Positions 15,801 to 23,961 of a DNA stretch of 36,614 bases are shown here, in pieces. The position numbers and the translations under genes were made by a program. The first letter of the stretch is position 1; each line of letters opens with the position of its first letter. Source of the DNA: Vreelandella hamiltonii (GTDB lineage Bacteria; Pseudomonadota; Gammaproteobacteria; Pseudomonadales; Halomonadaceae). The notes below the pieces were generated by a model, which searched no databases, had not been told where the DNA came from, and was given only the letters and a program-made list of their open reading frames with translations. The stretch covers positions 1-36,614 of the forward strand of contig NZ_BMXN01000010.1 in assembly GCF_014651775.1 (NCBI RefSeq). Direction: 5' to 3'.

Positions 15801-17303
15801 TTAGAAAGAGACATCGAAGACCAACGGTACGATGGTGTAGAGCGCCACCATGATCACCAGCAGGCCGATGACATTGAGCCAGACACCTGCTCGAATCATG
15901 CTTTGGATAGGCAGATCTCCCGTGGCGAACGCCACGGCGTTGGAAGGCGTTGCGACCGGCAGCATGAAGGCACAGCTCACGGCAAAGGTGACCACGATGG
16001 TCATCAGGAAGGATTCGATACCCAGCCCCACGGCAATCGATCCCATGATCGGGAAGAAGGCCGCCGCCGTCGCCGTGTTACTGGTGAGTTCGGTCAATAG
16101 AATGATGACGATAGCCGTGATGGCGAGAATCAGGATCGGCGGTAACCCCGATAATCCCGAGACGCTTTCGCCCACCCAGGCACTTAAGCCAGTGGCGGTG
16201 AACTGGGCTGAGAGCGTTAGGCCACCGCCAAACAAAATCAGGACTCCCCAGGGCACGTCCCGGGTGGCCGACCAATCCAGCAATGCCCCTTTTCCCTTAG
16301 AAGCGGGAATCACGAACATCAGAATCGCCGCGAGGATCGCCACACTGGTGTCGTTGATATTGGAGAGCCAGGGTAAGACGTTCTGCACCGACGAGATTCG
16401 CGCTATCAAGGGTAAACATACCCAGCAGAACACGGCCCCGCCAAACACCATCAGTACGCGCGCCTCTTCAGGCGATAGGCGACCCATCCTTTCGAGCTCC
16501 GACGCGATCATCGCTCGACCGCCCTGAATGTTCTCGACTTCCGAGCGGAACACCAGCTTGTTCAGAACGAACCAAGCCAGCACTAGCATGGTGAATGAGA
16601 ATGGCACTCCCACCAGCATCCAGTGGCCAAACCCGATACTCAGCCCGTGGGTATCTGCCATGTACGCGCGCATTAGCGCCATCGGCGGCTGGCCAATCAA
16701 TGTCGCCATGGAGCCGATGGTGATGGCGTAGGCAATCCCCAGTAAAACAGCGGCGGAGAACTTGGGCGTGTCATCACCGTTACCCAGTGACGCCACCAGC
16801 GCGATGATCGAGCCGCCGATAGGTACCATAATGACGGCGGTGGCGGTATTGCTCACCCACATGGTGATAAACCAGCTAGCGAACATCAAACCGAAGACAA
16901 TTTGCGCAGGCTTGGTTCCCACGGTGAGCACCGTCAGTAGCGCAAAGCGGCGATGTAAATTCCAGCGCTGCGTTGCCAAGCCCAGCAGTACGCCACCCAA
17001 GACGAGAAAGACGATGCTATGGGCATAGGGCGCAGCGGTCACACCGACCGACGCAATATCGAAAAAGGGGAACAGTACGAGCGGAAGCAGCGATGTCGCC
17101 GGAATGGGAATCGCCTCTGTCATCCACCAGGTGGCCATCAGCATTGCAATGCCAGCGACGAGACGCGCATTGAAGGCCAGCGTTTCGGGCAAAAGGAAGA
17201 AAACTCCCAAACTTACTAGAACGCCCAGAACAAGAAACATCGGCTTTAAAGCCGAGGCTTCAGTAGAGGGCACTGGCTCAACGGCCCCAGTGGAGTGCGA
17301 CAT
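15801..17303 (-). CDS. DASS (SLC13) family sodium-dependent carboxylate transporter
   Basis: Inner-membrane uptake carrier, probably for a di- or tricarboxylate or related keto acid. About 500 residues and roughly eleven to twelve membrane segments. The two helix-turn signatures are recognisable: MWVSNTATAVIMVPIG with its SNT motif in the first half, and ILLTELTSNTATAAAFFPIMG in the second. ATG 17301-17303 is preferred because AGGT lies upstream; ATG 17316-17318, five codons earlier, is also possible. It is the first gene of the carrier-BKACE-NTF2 unit, 111 bases before the BKACE start. It is upstream of the IS481 insertion and not damaged by it. Confidence 0.88.
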   Translation of the reverse strand: MSHSTGAVEPVPSTEASALKPMFLVLGVLVSLGVFFLLPETLAFNARLVAGIAMLMATWWMTEAIPIPATSLLPLVLFPFFDIASVGVTAAPYAHSIVFLVLGGVLLGLATQRWNLHRRFALLTVLTVGTKPAQIVFGLMFASWFITMWVSNTATAVIMVPIGGSIIALVASLGNGDDTPKFSAAVLLGIAYAITIGSMATLIGQPPMALMRAYMADTHGLSIGFGHWMLVGVPFSFTMLVLAWFVLNKLVFRSEVENIQGGRAMIASELERMGRLSPEEARVLMVFGGAVFCWVCLPLIARISSVQNVLPWLSNINDTSVAILAAILMFVIPASKGKGALLDWSATRDVPWGVLILFGGGLTLSAQFTATGLSAWVGESVSGLSGLPPILILAITAIVIILLTELTSNTATAAAFFPIMGSIAVGLGIESFLMTIVVTFAVSCAFMLPVATPSNAVAFATGDLPIQSMIRAGVWLNVIGLLVIMVALYTIVPLVFDVSF

Positions 17304-17674
17304 GGCAATGACCTGCATGAAATAACGTGCAGATCAGTGTCACGACGGACGCGCAATGCCGCCAATACCTCTCAGGTTGTTGTGCATACCCGGACAAGCC
17401 GCACCGCCCAAGCACACACCCTCCCTACATAATAGAAACGATGAATCGAGCTTCCAGGGGCTATGCACTCCCCATCTTTTTGGGAGAAGGCTGCCGACAC
17501 CTCGTATTTTTGCTCATCCGTGCGACGTATGGCTTACGACTAATGGATGGGCTACTGCGAGAAATGTGGCAAGTTCACGACTCGCGTGACGTGACAGCAA
17601 AAGCGGTAAGCGAAATATTGAACAAGAAAGAGTTATTCATCAGGAAGGACCCGGGCTCTAAGGTAGATCATAGG
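17304..17674. other. Intergenic region before the IS481 element, no credible gene
   Basis: About 370 bases holding the presumed promoter of the carrier gene. A 152-codon plus-strand frame crosses into the insertion sequence and has no recognisable domain or ribosome site; short stretches of neighbouring frames look like degraded coding DNA. The last six bases are the left target duplication CATAGG (17669-17674). Confidence 0.6.
17669..17674. repeat. Target-site duplication of the IS481 element, left copy
   Basis: CATAGG directly before the TGT end of the element. The right copy is at 18751-18756, directly after the ACA end. The match is perfect over six bases. Confidence 0.9.
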
Positions 17675-18750
17675 TGTAGGGTTCCGGATGATCAAATCGC
17701 CTATAGGAGTTATCCTCTGCTAGCCGCCAGGGAGCTTCTTCAGCAATTCATCCGGGAACAGGTTCATGAACATCAAGCTGCATAAACAAGCGACGACGAC
17801 ACCGAAGATCCGTGCCGAGATTTAGGCAGCGCCTTCCAGCATCACGGATAGCGAACTGGCCCGGCAGTATGGTGTCGCTACTGCGACCATCCGGCGATGG
17901 CGTTACCGCGACGATGTCCATGACCGACCGCATACCCGTCACAACCTCCTGGCCACGCTCACAGCTGAGCAGGAGGAGGTGCTGATCACGGCTCGTGAGT
18001 TCCTGCGCCTCGGCTTGGATGACCTTCTCGTCGTGGCGCGTGAGTTCCTGAGCCCAGGCTTGTCGCGCTCTGCCTTGCATCGCATGCTCAAGCGGCGTGA
18101 AGTGCCGACGTTGGCGGAACTGGCGCGGCAGGATGCCGGTGGCGACGAGAAGCCCCGGCACAAGCCCTTCAAGGACTATGAGCCGGGCTACGTGCATATC
18201 GACATTAAGCACCTGCCTCAAATGCCCGACGAGGAGCAGAAGCGCTACTTGTACGTTGCCATCGACCGTGCGACACGCTGGGTCTACCTGGAGGTCCGAG
18301 GCAGCCAGTCCGCGAAGGATGCTCGGGCGTTTATGCATCAGGTGGAGAAAAAGGTGCCCTTCAAGATTCAGACGGTGCTGACCGACAACGGCAAGTCGTT
18401 CACGGATCGCTTCACGCGGGCAGGTGAGCGCAAGCCCAGCGGGCGCCATCCCTTCGATCAGGAGTGCCTGGCCCACGGGATTGAGCACCGCCTGATCAAG
18501 CCGGGAAGGCCGCAAACGAATGGGATGGTGGAGCGCTTCAACGGCCGTATCAGCGACGTGCTGGCGACCCGGCGCTATACCTCAGGCGAAGACCTCGAGC
18601 AGACGCTTAAGCGATACTGCTGGCTGTACAATCACCACATACCGCAGAAAGCGCTGCATCATCAATCGCCGATCACGGCGATGAAGGAATGGCAGGCCAA
18701 GCGGCCTGAGTTATTTACCAAACGGGTGGTCAATCACACGGGACCCGACA
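17675..18750 (+). mobile_element. IS481-family insertion sequence
   Basis: A 1076-bp element bounded by TGT and ACA. The left end TGTAGGGTTCCGGATGAT matches the inverted right end TGTCGGGTCCCGTGTGAT at 14 of 18 bases. Perfect 6-bp target duplications (CATAGG) flank it. It carries one transposase gene, interrupted by an amber codon. It separates the catechol/salicylate/BKACE half of the window from the dioxygenase/TRAP half. Confidence 0.92.
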
Positions 18751-18755
18751 CATAG
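17766..18755 (+). pseudogene. IS481 transposase, interrupted by an in-frame TAG at codon 20
   Basis: From ATG 17766 the frame reads MNIKLHKQATTTPKIRAEI, then TAG at 17823-17825, then continues in the same frame as a full transposase. The N-terminal helix-turn-helix (SELARQYGVATATIRRWR) precedes an rve/DDE domain with D in HIDIKHLP, D in LTDNGKSF and E in MVERFNGR. The TAG most simply arose from CAG (Gln) by one change. The reading frame runs past the element end: its own stop is the TAG at 18753-18755 inside the right CATAGG duplication. Translation restarting downstream of the amber would lose part of the HTH domain. Confidence 0.88.
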
Positions 18756-18756
18756 G
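18751..18756. repeat. Target-site duplication of the IS481 element, right copy
   Basis: CATAGG, identical to 17669-17674. Bases 18753-18755 (TAG) also serve as the transposase stop codon. Confidence 0.9.
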
Positions 18757-18808
18757 GAAAATATAAGTACTTGGCCGCGATGACTTAATTCCAGCGTCCC
18801 TCAAGAGC

Positions 18809-19303
18809 CTACAGCGCGTTTAAGTTATGAAACATTCTACTTAAGCACTGGTTGATATAAACAATGTCCTGTTTGCTGAAATCGGCAAAGGCTTTCTCCA
18901 CCAGACGGCTAGTCACTTGCCGAGCAATACCCAACTTCGCCTCACCCGCCTCGGTAAGCTCTACTTCGGTGACGCGACCATCCTGCGGGCTGGCTTCTGT
19001 TTTAAGCAAACCTGACTCTTGCATTCTGTATACAATTTTGGTGATAGTTGACAATTTCGCAACAGCGTGTACTGATATATCAGACATGCTCATGCGCCCA
19101 TGTTCATGTAAGATCATAAGAATGCGCCACTTAGACGAACTGAGCCCATGTGGTTTCAATAGGGTATCGACATCAGCGCTGTATTTCGCATTCAGCCTCG
19201 CGACCCAATAAAAAGGAAAATCACGCGAGCGAAACTCATCGGCAAGAGGAAAAAAGGAAGACGATAACTCATCCTTGTCGACCATAAAAAGCACGCCATC
19301 CAA
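18809..19303 (-). CDS. MarR-family transcription regulator
   Basis: Winged-helix regulator of 164 residues (158 if the ATG at 19283-19285 is used). The order is an N-terminal dimerisation helix (FPFYWVARLNAKYSADVDTLL), recognition helices around SSSKWRILMILHEHGRMSMSDISVHAVAKLSTITKIVYRM (read in parts), the wing ASPQDGRVTEVELTEAG, and C-terminal helices. MarR proteins of aromatic-acid clusters commonly repress and are released by the aromatic ligand. It is divergent from the AraC-type gene, with 204 bases between them, so it may control that promoter or the island to the right. A similar regulator (iacR) accompanies indole-acetate genes, but I cannot assign the ligand. Confidence 0.9.
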   Translation of the reverse strand: MDGVLFMVDKDELSSSFFPLADEFRSRDFPFYWVARLNAKYSADVDTLLKPHGLSSSKWRILMILHEHGRMSMSDISVHAVAKLSTITKIVYRMQESGLLKTEASPQDGRVTEVELTEAGEAKLGIARQVTSRLVEKAFADFSKQDIVYINQCLSRMFHNLNAL

Positions 19304-19370
19304 AAAAATAGTGGATTATTCTAGCATATATCCCCACGAGTGTAATCGCCGGGAGCCTCGAGGGAAGGGA

Positions 19371-19400
19371 TGGAGATGGAGATGGAGATGGAGATGGAGA
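19371..19400. repeat. Hexanucleotide tandem repeat (TGGAGA)5
   Basis: Five perfect copies of TGGAGA, followed by related ATAGGGATGAAAATAGGGATAG. It lies between the divergent MarR and AraC-type genes, about 105 bases before the AraC-type start. Copy-number change would alter promoter spacing in steps of six bases. Confidence 0.85.
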
Positions 19401-19507
19401 TAGGGATGAAAATAGGGATAGAGCGTGCCCTCGACTGGCCCAGCCGACACAGCTTCGGCTTCACACCCCATAAACATCGCTTGCTTGGTGCATTGTTGAG
19501 GTGAACC

Positions 19508-20524
19508 ATGGGTACAACACCGTTTCTGCTGCAGAAGCACGCTATTGTGCGTACCGATTCACAAGAACTCATTCGTGAGCATGTCGCCCACTACCTCTGT
19601 CCTCACCGGATGCGTTTATTTGACGGCCCGCGACTTGCCTCACGTCTGAGCGCCGTCAACTTCGACCAATTGGCCATCATCGAACTGCAATATGGTGCTA
19701 ATGTCGAAATTGACCCTGTCGAAGCGTCAAACGTTTACCTTTTTCGCATCACGCTCGAAGGTCAGGGAACCATCGTGTACGCTGACCGCCAGGTCAGTAT
19801 GGTTCAGGGAGGTGTCACCGTCACATCACCCTGTCAGGGCGCTCTCATTCAAACCTCTCCGAACTGTCACAACATCATCGTGCGCGTTCCGCGCCACCGT
19901 TTGGAGCAACGCTTGTCGTGTCGGCTTGAGCAACGTATCGATCTTCCAATCCTCTTTGACCACTACTTTCCCGAGCATTACCCCGGCACGGTGTTTCTTC
20001 TCAATACCATCAAGTATTTTGCCCGTATCACCGACTCGCTTCACCCGCAAAATGCGCCGCACCAGCAGATCAAACTGATGGAAGAGTACTTATATGACAG
20101 CCTTTTAGGTCTGTTCATGAACAACTACACTCAACGGTTGAGTGGTCATCCCTCGCCTCTTCCACACTATGTCAAAGCGGCCAAAACTCACATAGAGCAG
20201 CACCTCAAGCAGGGTATCGAGCTGAATACTCTGGCTGCCTTGGTGGGAGTATCAAAGCGCACACTGCAGTATGGCTTCCAGGAATTTATGGGGCTTTCAC
20301 CCAAAGCCTATTTTACGCAGCAACGCATTAAAAGCGTGCACCAGGCACTGCTGGATGCCCCTCGCGGTTACCGCGTTACCGACGTCATCATGCAGCATGG
20401 CATCAACAGCCCTGGCCACTTCTCCGCACAGTACAGGGAGGTCTATGGGGTGACCCCGGTGCAAACGCTACAGTCAAACCGCGCGCATACGACGGGTAAC
20501 GCATTGGCCAACGCCTTTCCATAA
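19508..20524 (+). CDS. AraC/XylS-family transcription activator
   Basis: 338 residues. Residues about 35-215 form an AraC-binding-like effector domain (PF14525 type: LASRLSAVNFDQLAIIELQYG, then VTVTSPCQGALIQTSPNC), and the C-terminal 100 residues form the double helix-turn-helix (HIEQHLKQGIELNTLAALVGVSKRTLQYGFQE read in parts, then GYRVTDVIMQHGINSPGHFSAQYREVYGVTP). This layout is that of XylS/BenR-type activators of aromatic pathways. GAGGTG precedes ATG 19508. It is convergent with the operon at 20548-23789. A direct repeat upstream of that operon (23869-23899) has the 20-base period expected for AraC-type sites. Confidence 0.9.
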   Translation: MGTTPFLLQKHAIVRTDSQELIREHVAHYLCPHRMRLFDGPRLASRLSAVNFDQLAIIELQYGANVEIDPVEASNVYLFRITLEGQGTIVYADRQVSMVQGGVTVTSPCQGALIQTSPNCHNIIVRVPRHRLEQRLSCRLEQRIDLPILFDHYFPEHYPGTVFLLNTIKYFARITDSLHPQNAPHQQIKLMEEYLYDSLLGLFMNNYTQRLSGHPSPLPHYVKAAKTHIEQHLKQGIELNTLAALVGVSKRTLQYGFQEFMGLSPKAYFTQQRIKSVHQALLDAPRGYRVTDVIMQHGINSPGHFSAQYREVYGVTPVQTLQSNRAHTTGNALANAFP

Positions 20525-20547
20525 ACCGACGGTCGGCGCTGCTCCTG

Positions 20548-21612
20548 CTATTCAGCCGCGGTACGGTACTCTTCGATCAGCTCATGCATTCGTTCTGCAA
20601 AGGCGTACGCAGGCAGGCCCTGCTGTTCGGCCTCCGACAGAATGGTCTCATTGACCGGTGCCAGCTGGTCATCCCAACGGCTAGCCTCATCATCGGCAAG
20701 CGCTATTACTTCAACCCCCTCCTCCTGCTGCGCCCACTCGAGTGAACGCTGTATATGCTCATCGAGATAGTGACCGGTGAAGGTTGCCATCTCCGGTGCC
20801 AACTCCTCGATCACCGCCTGAATATCCGCAGGGAGGGCCTCCCACTTCTCTCGCGACATCAGCGCTACAAAAATGGTGTTAGTTAAGGGGTAGTCGGTCA
20901 CGTACTTAGCCAAACGTGCGAACTGCATATCCATTAGCACTTCGCGAGAAGCTGCATACCCATCAATAATGCCGGACTGAAGTGCCTCTCCTGCATCGGC
21001 CTGGGACATGCCTACTGCTGTTACCCCCAGTGCATCCAGCGCTCTGGAGTTATCGCCGGAAATTCTGATTTCCAGCCCCTCCAGGTCTTCCAGTCGACGA
21101 ATCGGCTCAATGGTCTGGAAATAGGCAGGCTCGGAGGTAAAGGCCGTGATGACCTTGAACTCTTCGAGTTCGGGCATCTGCTCACCAAACTCTTGAATCA
21201 GTTGGTACGTCATGCGGCTGGCTATTTCTGAATTGACGTCCTGGCCGGTCAGGCTTCCGGCCAAGTTGATCAGGGGAAAACGGCCCGGTTCGTAAGAGGT
21301 GGCGGAAAGCCCTATATCCGCAACACCATTCAGCACCCCATCGTACATGTTGCTAGCTGTGAGTAAGGAGCCCCCGGGGAAGAGATTGACCTCGACACGC
21401 CCACCGGTACGTTCATTGAGCTCGTCCGCCCAGTGATCCATCTGAACGGCAGGAAAGCTCTGCGCTGGAGCAAAAAAAGCGTAGCTGAGGGTAATCACTT
21501 GGGACTCGTCGCTAGGCTCATCGACTACTTCCTCCTGCGCATCGCTACACCCCACCAACGCCATTACAGCTATTAGTGCTGTTAACGCTCCCACCTGCGT
21601 ACTCGTTTTCAT
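20548..21612 (-). CDS. TRAP-type solute-binding lipoprotein (DctP family), orphan
   Basis: Periplasmic substrate-binding protein of a TRAP transporter, 354 residues. The signal peptide ends in a lipobox (ALVGC, Cys at about residue 22), so it should be anchored to a membrane. The DctP fold follows, with LSYAFFAPAQSFPAVQMDHWA, FPGGSLLTASNMYDGV, GVADIGLSATSYEPGRFP, and the conserved Arg in GLEIRISG. No permease genes are next to it. It is a close paralogue of the protein at 25207-26256. It follows the 3-hydroxyacyl-CoA-dehydrogenase-family gene by 71 bases, with a hairpin in between. Confidence 0.92.
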   Translation of the reverse strand: MKTSTQVGALTALIAVMALVGCSDAQEEVVDEPSDESQVITLSYAFFAPAQSFPAVQMDHWADELNERTGGRVEVNLFPGGSLLTASNMYDGVLNGVADIGLSATSYEPGRFPLINLAGSLTGQDVNSEIASRMTYQLIQEFGEQMPELEEFKVITAFTSEPAYFQTIEPIRRLEDLEGLEIRISGDNSRALDALGVTAVGMSQADAGEALQSGIIDGYAASREVLMDMQFARLAKYVTDYPLTNTIFVALMSREKWEALPADIQAVIEELAPEMATFTGHYLDEHIQRSLEWAQQEEGVEVIALADDEASRWDDQLAPVNETILSEAEQQGLPAYAFAERMHELIEEYRTAAE

Positions 21613-21632
21613 TATGACGATCCTCGGAAAAG

Positions 21633-21663
21633 GCCTACGGAAACAGCATGGTTTCCAATAGGC
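21633..21663 (-). promoter_or_regulatory. Intercistronic hairpin upstream of the binding-protein gene
   Basis: GCCTA and GGAAAC (21633-21644) pair with GTTTCC and TAGGC (21651-21663) around a 6-base loop, an 11-bp stem with a small internal bulge. No T-run follows. Hairpins in this position often protect the downstream binding-protein mRNA and raise its level. Confidence 0.5.
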
Positions 21664-21683
21664 GCTTTATAGGCTGTGAAGGG

Positions 21684-22658
21684 TTAAGAACGCGCGACTG
21701 TCGGCATCAGATCAAGCAGCTCAAGACGCTTTAGAAAGGCGTCGGAGCGCTGCCTTCGGTAGTTCGACAGGTCGACCCCTGAGTAGTCGAAGAAGCCCAC
21801 GCCATCTTGGAATCCTCGACGCTTCTCTTGCATATTCCGGGTAATAACCTCAGGTGACTTGAAGCGGTTATCCAGCTTGTCGCACAGGTAGTTGGAGGCG
21901 TAGAAAAGCGTATCGCCACCGCCCCAATCGATAAACTCCAGCACTCCCAGCACCGAATAGCGCAACCCCAGCCCAACCCGAATGGCCACATCGATATCCT
22001 CGGCGCTTGCAACGCCCTCCTCGACCATACGCGCGGCTTCATTCATGAGCAGCACCTGCAGACGGGGAATGATGTAGCCCGGCGCCGCCTCGCACAGCAC
22101 CGGTACTTTTCCAATCCCTTTAAGCACCGTGAACAGCGCATCGACATAGCGCTGCTCGGTACCCTTGCCCCGACTTACTTCCACTAAGGGCATCAAATGG
22201 GCAGGATTAAGCCAGTGGGCGTTCATAAAACGGGCTGGATGGCTCACCATGCAAGCGAGTTCGGTGACCAGAAAAGTGGACGTCGTAGAAGCGATAACAG
22301 CCTCTTTATCCAAATGTCGGCTTGCCCAGGCCAGCCCTTGCTGCTTAATTTCTCTGACTTCAGGCAGCGCCTCGAAAGCCAAACGGCTTCCCGCCACCAT
22401 CTGCACCTGCTGGTCATCCACGATACGAAGTTGCTTCACCATTGAAGCGATCTGCTCTTCCTGAATGAGCCGCTTCTCCTGAAGATACTTAAGCTCCGTC
22501 ACTAGTCGACTGCGAGCCTGCTCATAATAGTGCTGACGGTCTTCAGGGCTGCGCGACTTAAAGTCGATCAGCACGACCTCCTTCCCAGCCAGAATAAATG
22601 AGAGGGCAATACCTTCCCCCATTCTTCCGGCCCCCAAGACGATAATGTTGTCCTGCAT
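21684..22658 (-). CDS. 3-Hydroxyacyl-CoA dehydrogenase-family oxidoreductase
   Basis: NAD-dependent dehydrogenase of 324 residues. The N-terminal Rossmann domain has GAGRMGEG at 9-16 and a NAD-binding acidic residue in VVLIDF; ASTTSTFLVTEL and MNAHWLNPAHLMPLVEV carry the catalytic-type Ser and His region, and a C-terminal helical 3HCDH domain follows (APGYIIPRLQVLLMNEAARMVEEGV). The single C-terminal domain and 320-residue size resemble L-carnitine or hydroxybutyryl-CoA dehydrogenase relatives. The substrate is unknown. GAGGGGAG precedes the start. It lies 24 bases after the octopine-dehydrogenase-family gene and is cotranscribed with it. Confidence 0.85.
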   Translation of the reverse strand: MQDNIIVLGAGRMGEGIALSFILAGKEVVLIDFKSRSPEDRQHYYEQARSRLVTELKYLQEKRLIQEEQIASMVKQLRIVDDQQVQMVAGSRLAFEALPEVREIKQQGLAWASRHLDKEAVIASTTSTFLVTELACMVSHPARFMNAHWLNPAHLMPLVEVSRGKGTEQRYVDALFTVLKGIGKVPVLCEAAPGYIIPRLQVLLMNEAARMVEEGVASAEDIDVAIRVGLGLRYSVLGVLEFIDWGGGDTLFYASNYLCDKLDNRFKSPEVITRNMQEKRRGFQDGVGFFDYSGVDLSNYRRQRSDAFLKRLELLDLMPTVARS

Positions 22659-22682
22659 GATGCGCTCCCCTCTACCGGTAGG

Positions 22683-23789
22683 TCAGGCCTGAATACCGTA
22701 CGTCAATAAAGAGCGCATCTGCGCCTGGGATAGCGAATCCAGTCCCAGCATTTCCAGCGTTCGGCCTTGGGCGTAGAGATCTTGGCCGGTGATCGCCGAA
22801 GCAATGCTCAACAGCCCCTCCGCCACTGGCGTGGGCTGCCCCGCCCAGCGGCCAACCGATACGATGAAGGAGAGCCCCATTCGGGTGTCCTCCAGCATGT
22901 AACGATGGCTATGAAGGTCGATGTTCTCTCGCCAGTCGCCACTATCGGTCAGTTTGCCGTGGGCGCCACGACCATACATCCACTCCTCGCCTTCGGCGGC
23001 GTAGTGGTTGGCAAGAGGAAAATGGGAGGGCTTGTAACCCAACTTTTCACGCACCGCGATACGCTCATTATCTAGCGCGGTGGTCACGCTGCGGATAGAG
23101 GGCTGGGTTCCTTCGTTATGAATATCCCAGGCATCAAAATGCTCCAGTGGCCCCGCATTCATCATAATTAAAGGCGGGTGGATAATAGGGCCAGCGTTCA
23201 TTAAGGCGCCACTGAGTCCATCCTCGATGGGTTCAACGCTGGGGTAGGCCTCTCGCAGCACAGAGAAGGCGTGTGCTGACAGTTCGCTGGGAAATACGCC
23301 GGTAGGGAGACGGGTTGCATAAACACTGATGACGACCTTATTAGCACCGTGCTTACGCGCCAAATAGGGCAGCGTTCCCGTTTCACAGAAGGCCACTTGG
23401 CTGTCGTTACCCGCTTTTCGCATCGCTCGGTGGAACAGGTAGCTGCCGAATGTACCTGGGGGCAGAAAGACCACCTGATCATCCCGTAGTAACGGCCCCA
23501 GTTGGTCGGCTAGAGAGTCATGGGAGGTGGCGGGTAACGGCACAATCAGCAGCTCCGCCTGTTGCGTCGCCTCCGCCAGACTATCTGTTAGAGATAATTG
23601 ATCCTTGTGAGTACCAATCTGAATACGCCGTTCTCCTTGCGCATCCTTCACATCCAAATAGCCCAATTGACGCAACTCTTGCAGAGCATTGCCATCCCGA
23701 CGCCACAATGTCACGTCGAAACCTTTCTCTACCATCTCAATGGCTGCGGCATAGCAGCCATGTCCACCGCCAATAACGCTAACTTTCAT
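22683..23789 (-). CDS. NAD/NADP octopine/nopaline dehydrogenase-family protein
   Basis: 368 residues. An N-terminal NAD(P)-binding domain starts VIGGGHGCYAAAIEMVEKG, with WRRDG after the second strand. The C-terminal part has the octopine-dehydrogenase features NAGPIIHPPLIMMNAG and EKLGYKPSHFPLANHY. Family members make or oxidise opine-like secondary amines, but many act in other catabolic routes, so the substrate cannot be named. CGGAG precedes ATG 23787-23789. It is the first gene of the operon ending in the DctP lipoprotein, and a direct repeat 80-110 bases upstream may be its activator site. Confidence 0.87.
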   Translation of the reverse strand: MKVSVIGGGHGCYAAAIEMVEKGFDVTLWRRDGNALQELRQLGYLDVKDAQGERRIQIGTHKDQLSLTDSLAEATQQAELLIVPLPATSHDSLADQLGPLLRDDQVVFLPPGTFGSYLFHRAMRKAGNDSQVAFCETGTLPYLARKHGANKVVISVYATRLPTGVFPSELSAHAFSVLREAYPSVEPIEDGLSGALMNAGPIIHPPLIMMNAGPLEHFDAWDIHNEGTQPSIRSVTTALDNERIAVREKLGYKPSHFPLANHYAAEGEEWMYGRGAHGKLTDSGDWRENIDLHSHRYMLEDTRMGLSFIVSVGRWAGQPTPVAEGLLSIASAITGQDLYAQGRTLEMLGLDSLSQAQMRSLLTYGIQA

Positions 23790-23868
23790 GTTTATCTCCG
23801 TTTCTTGTTAAGACTTTCAGGGTCGTTAAACGGTATAGCCATCGGGTGACTGACGGATATCCACAATG

Positions 23869-23899
23869 CGCAACCGATATTCAAAAAACGCAACTAATA
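23869..23899 (-). promoter_or_regulatory. Tandem direct repeat, candidate AraC-type activator site
   Basis: CGCAACCGATA (23869-23879) and CGCAACTAATA (23889-23899) match at 9 of 11 bases and are spaced 20 bases apart, about two helical turns. They lie 80-110 bases upstream of the octopine-dehydrogenase-family start, a normal place for AraC/XylS activators. The AraC-type protein at 19508 is the obvious candidate, by inference only. Confidence 0.4.
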
Positions 23900-23961
23900 G
23901 TGACTCGCAGGGAGAAGACATCTATCGATAAAGCCTCGTCCTTGGACGGCGGTGAGCGTGA

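Noticed and set aside
17327..17785. A 152-codon plus-strand frame before and into the IS481 element
   Set aside because: It has no recognisable domain or ribosome site and crosses the element boundary, so it did not exist before the insertion.
19316..19572. Minus-strand frames reading a His-Leu or Ile-Ser repeat
   Set aside because: The repeat peptides are just translations of the TGGAGA tandem repeat; no ribosome site or homologous domain is seen.
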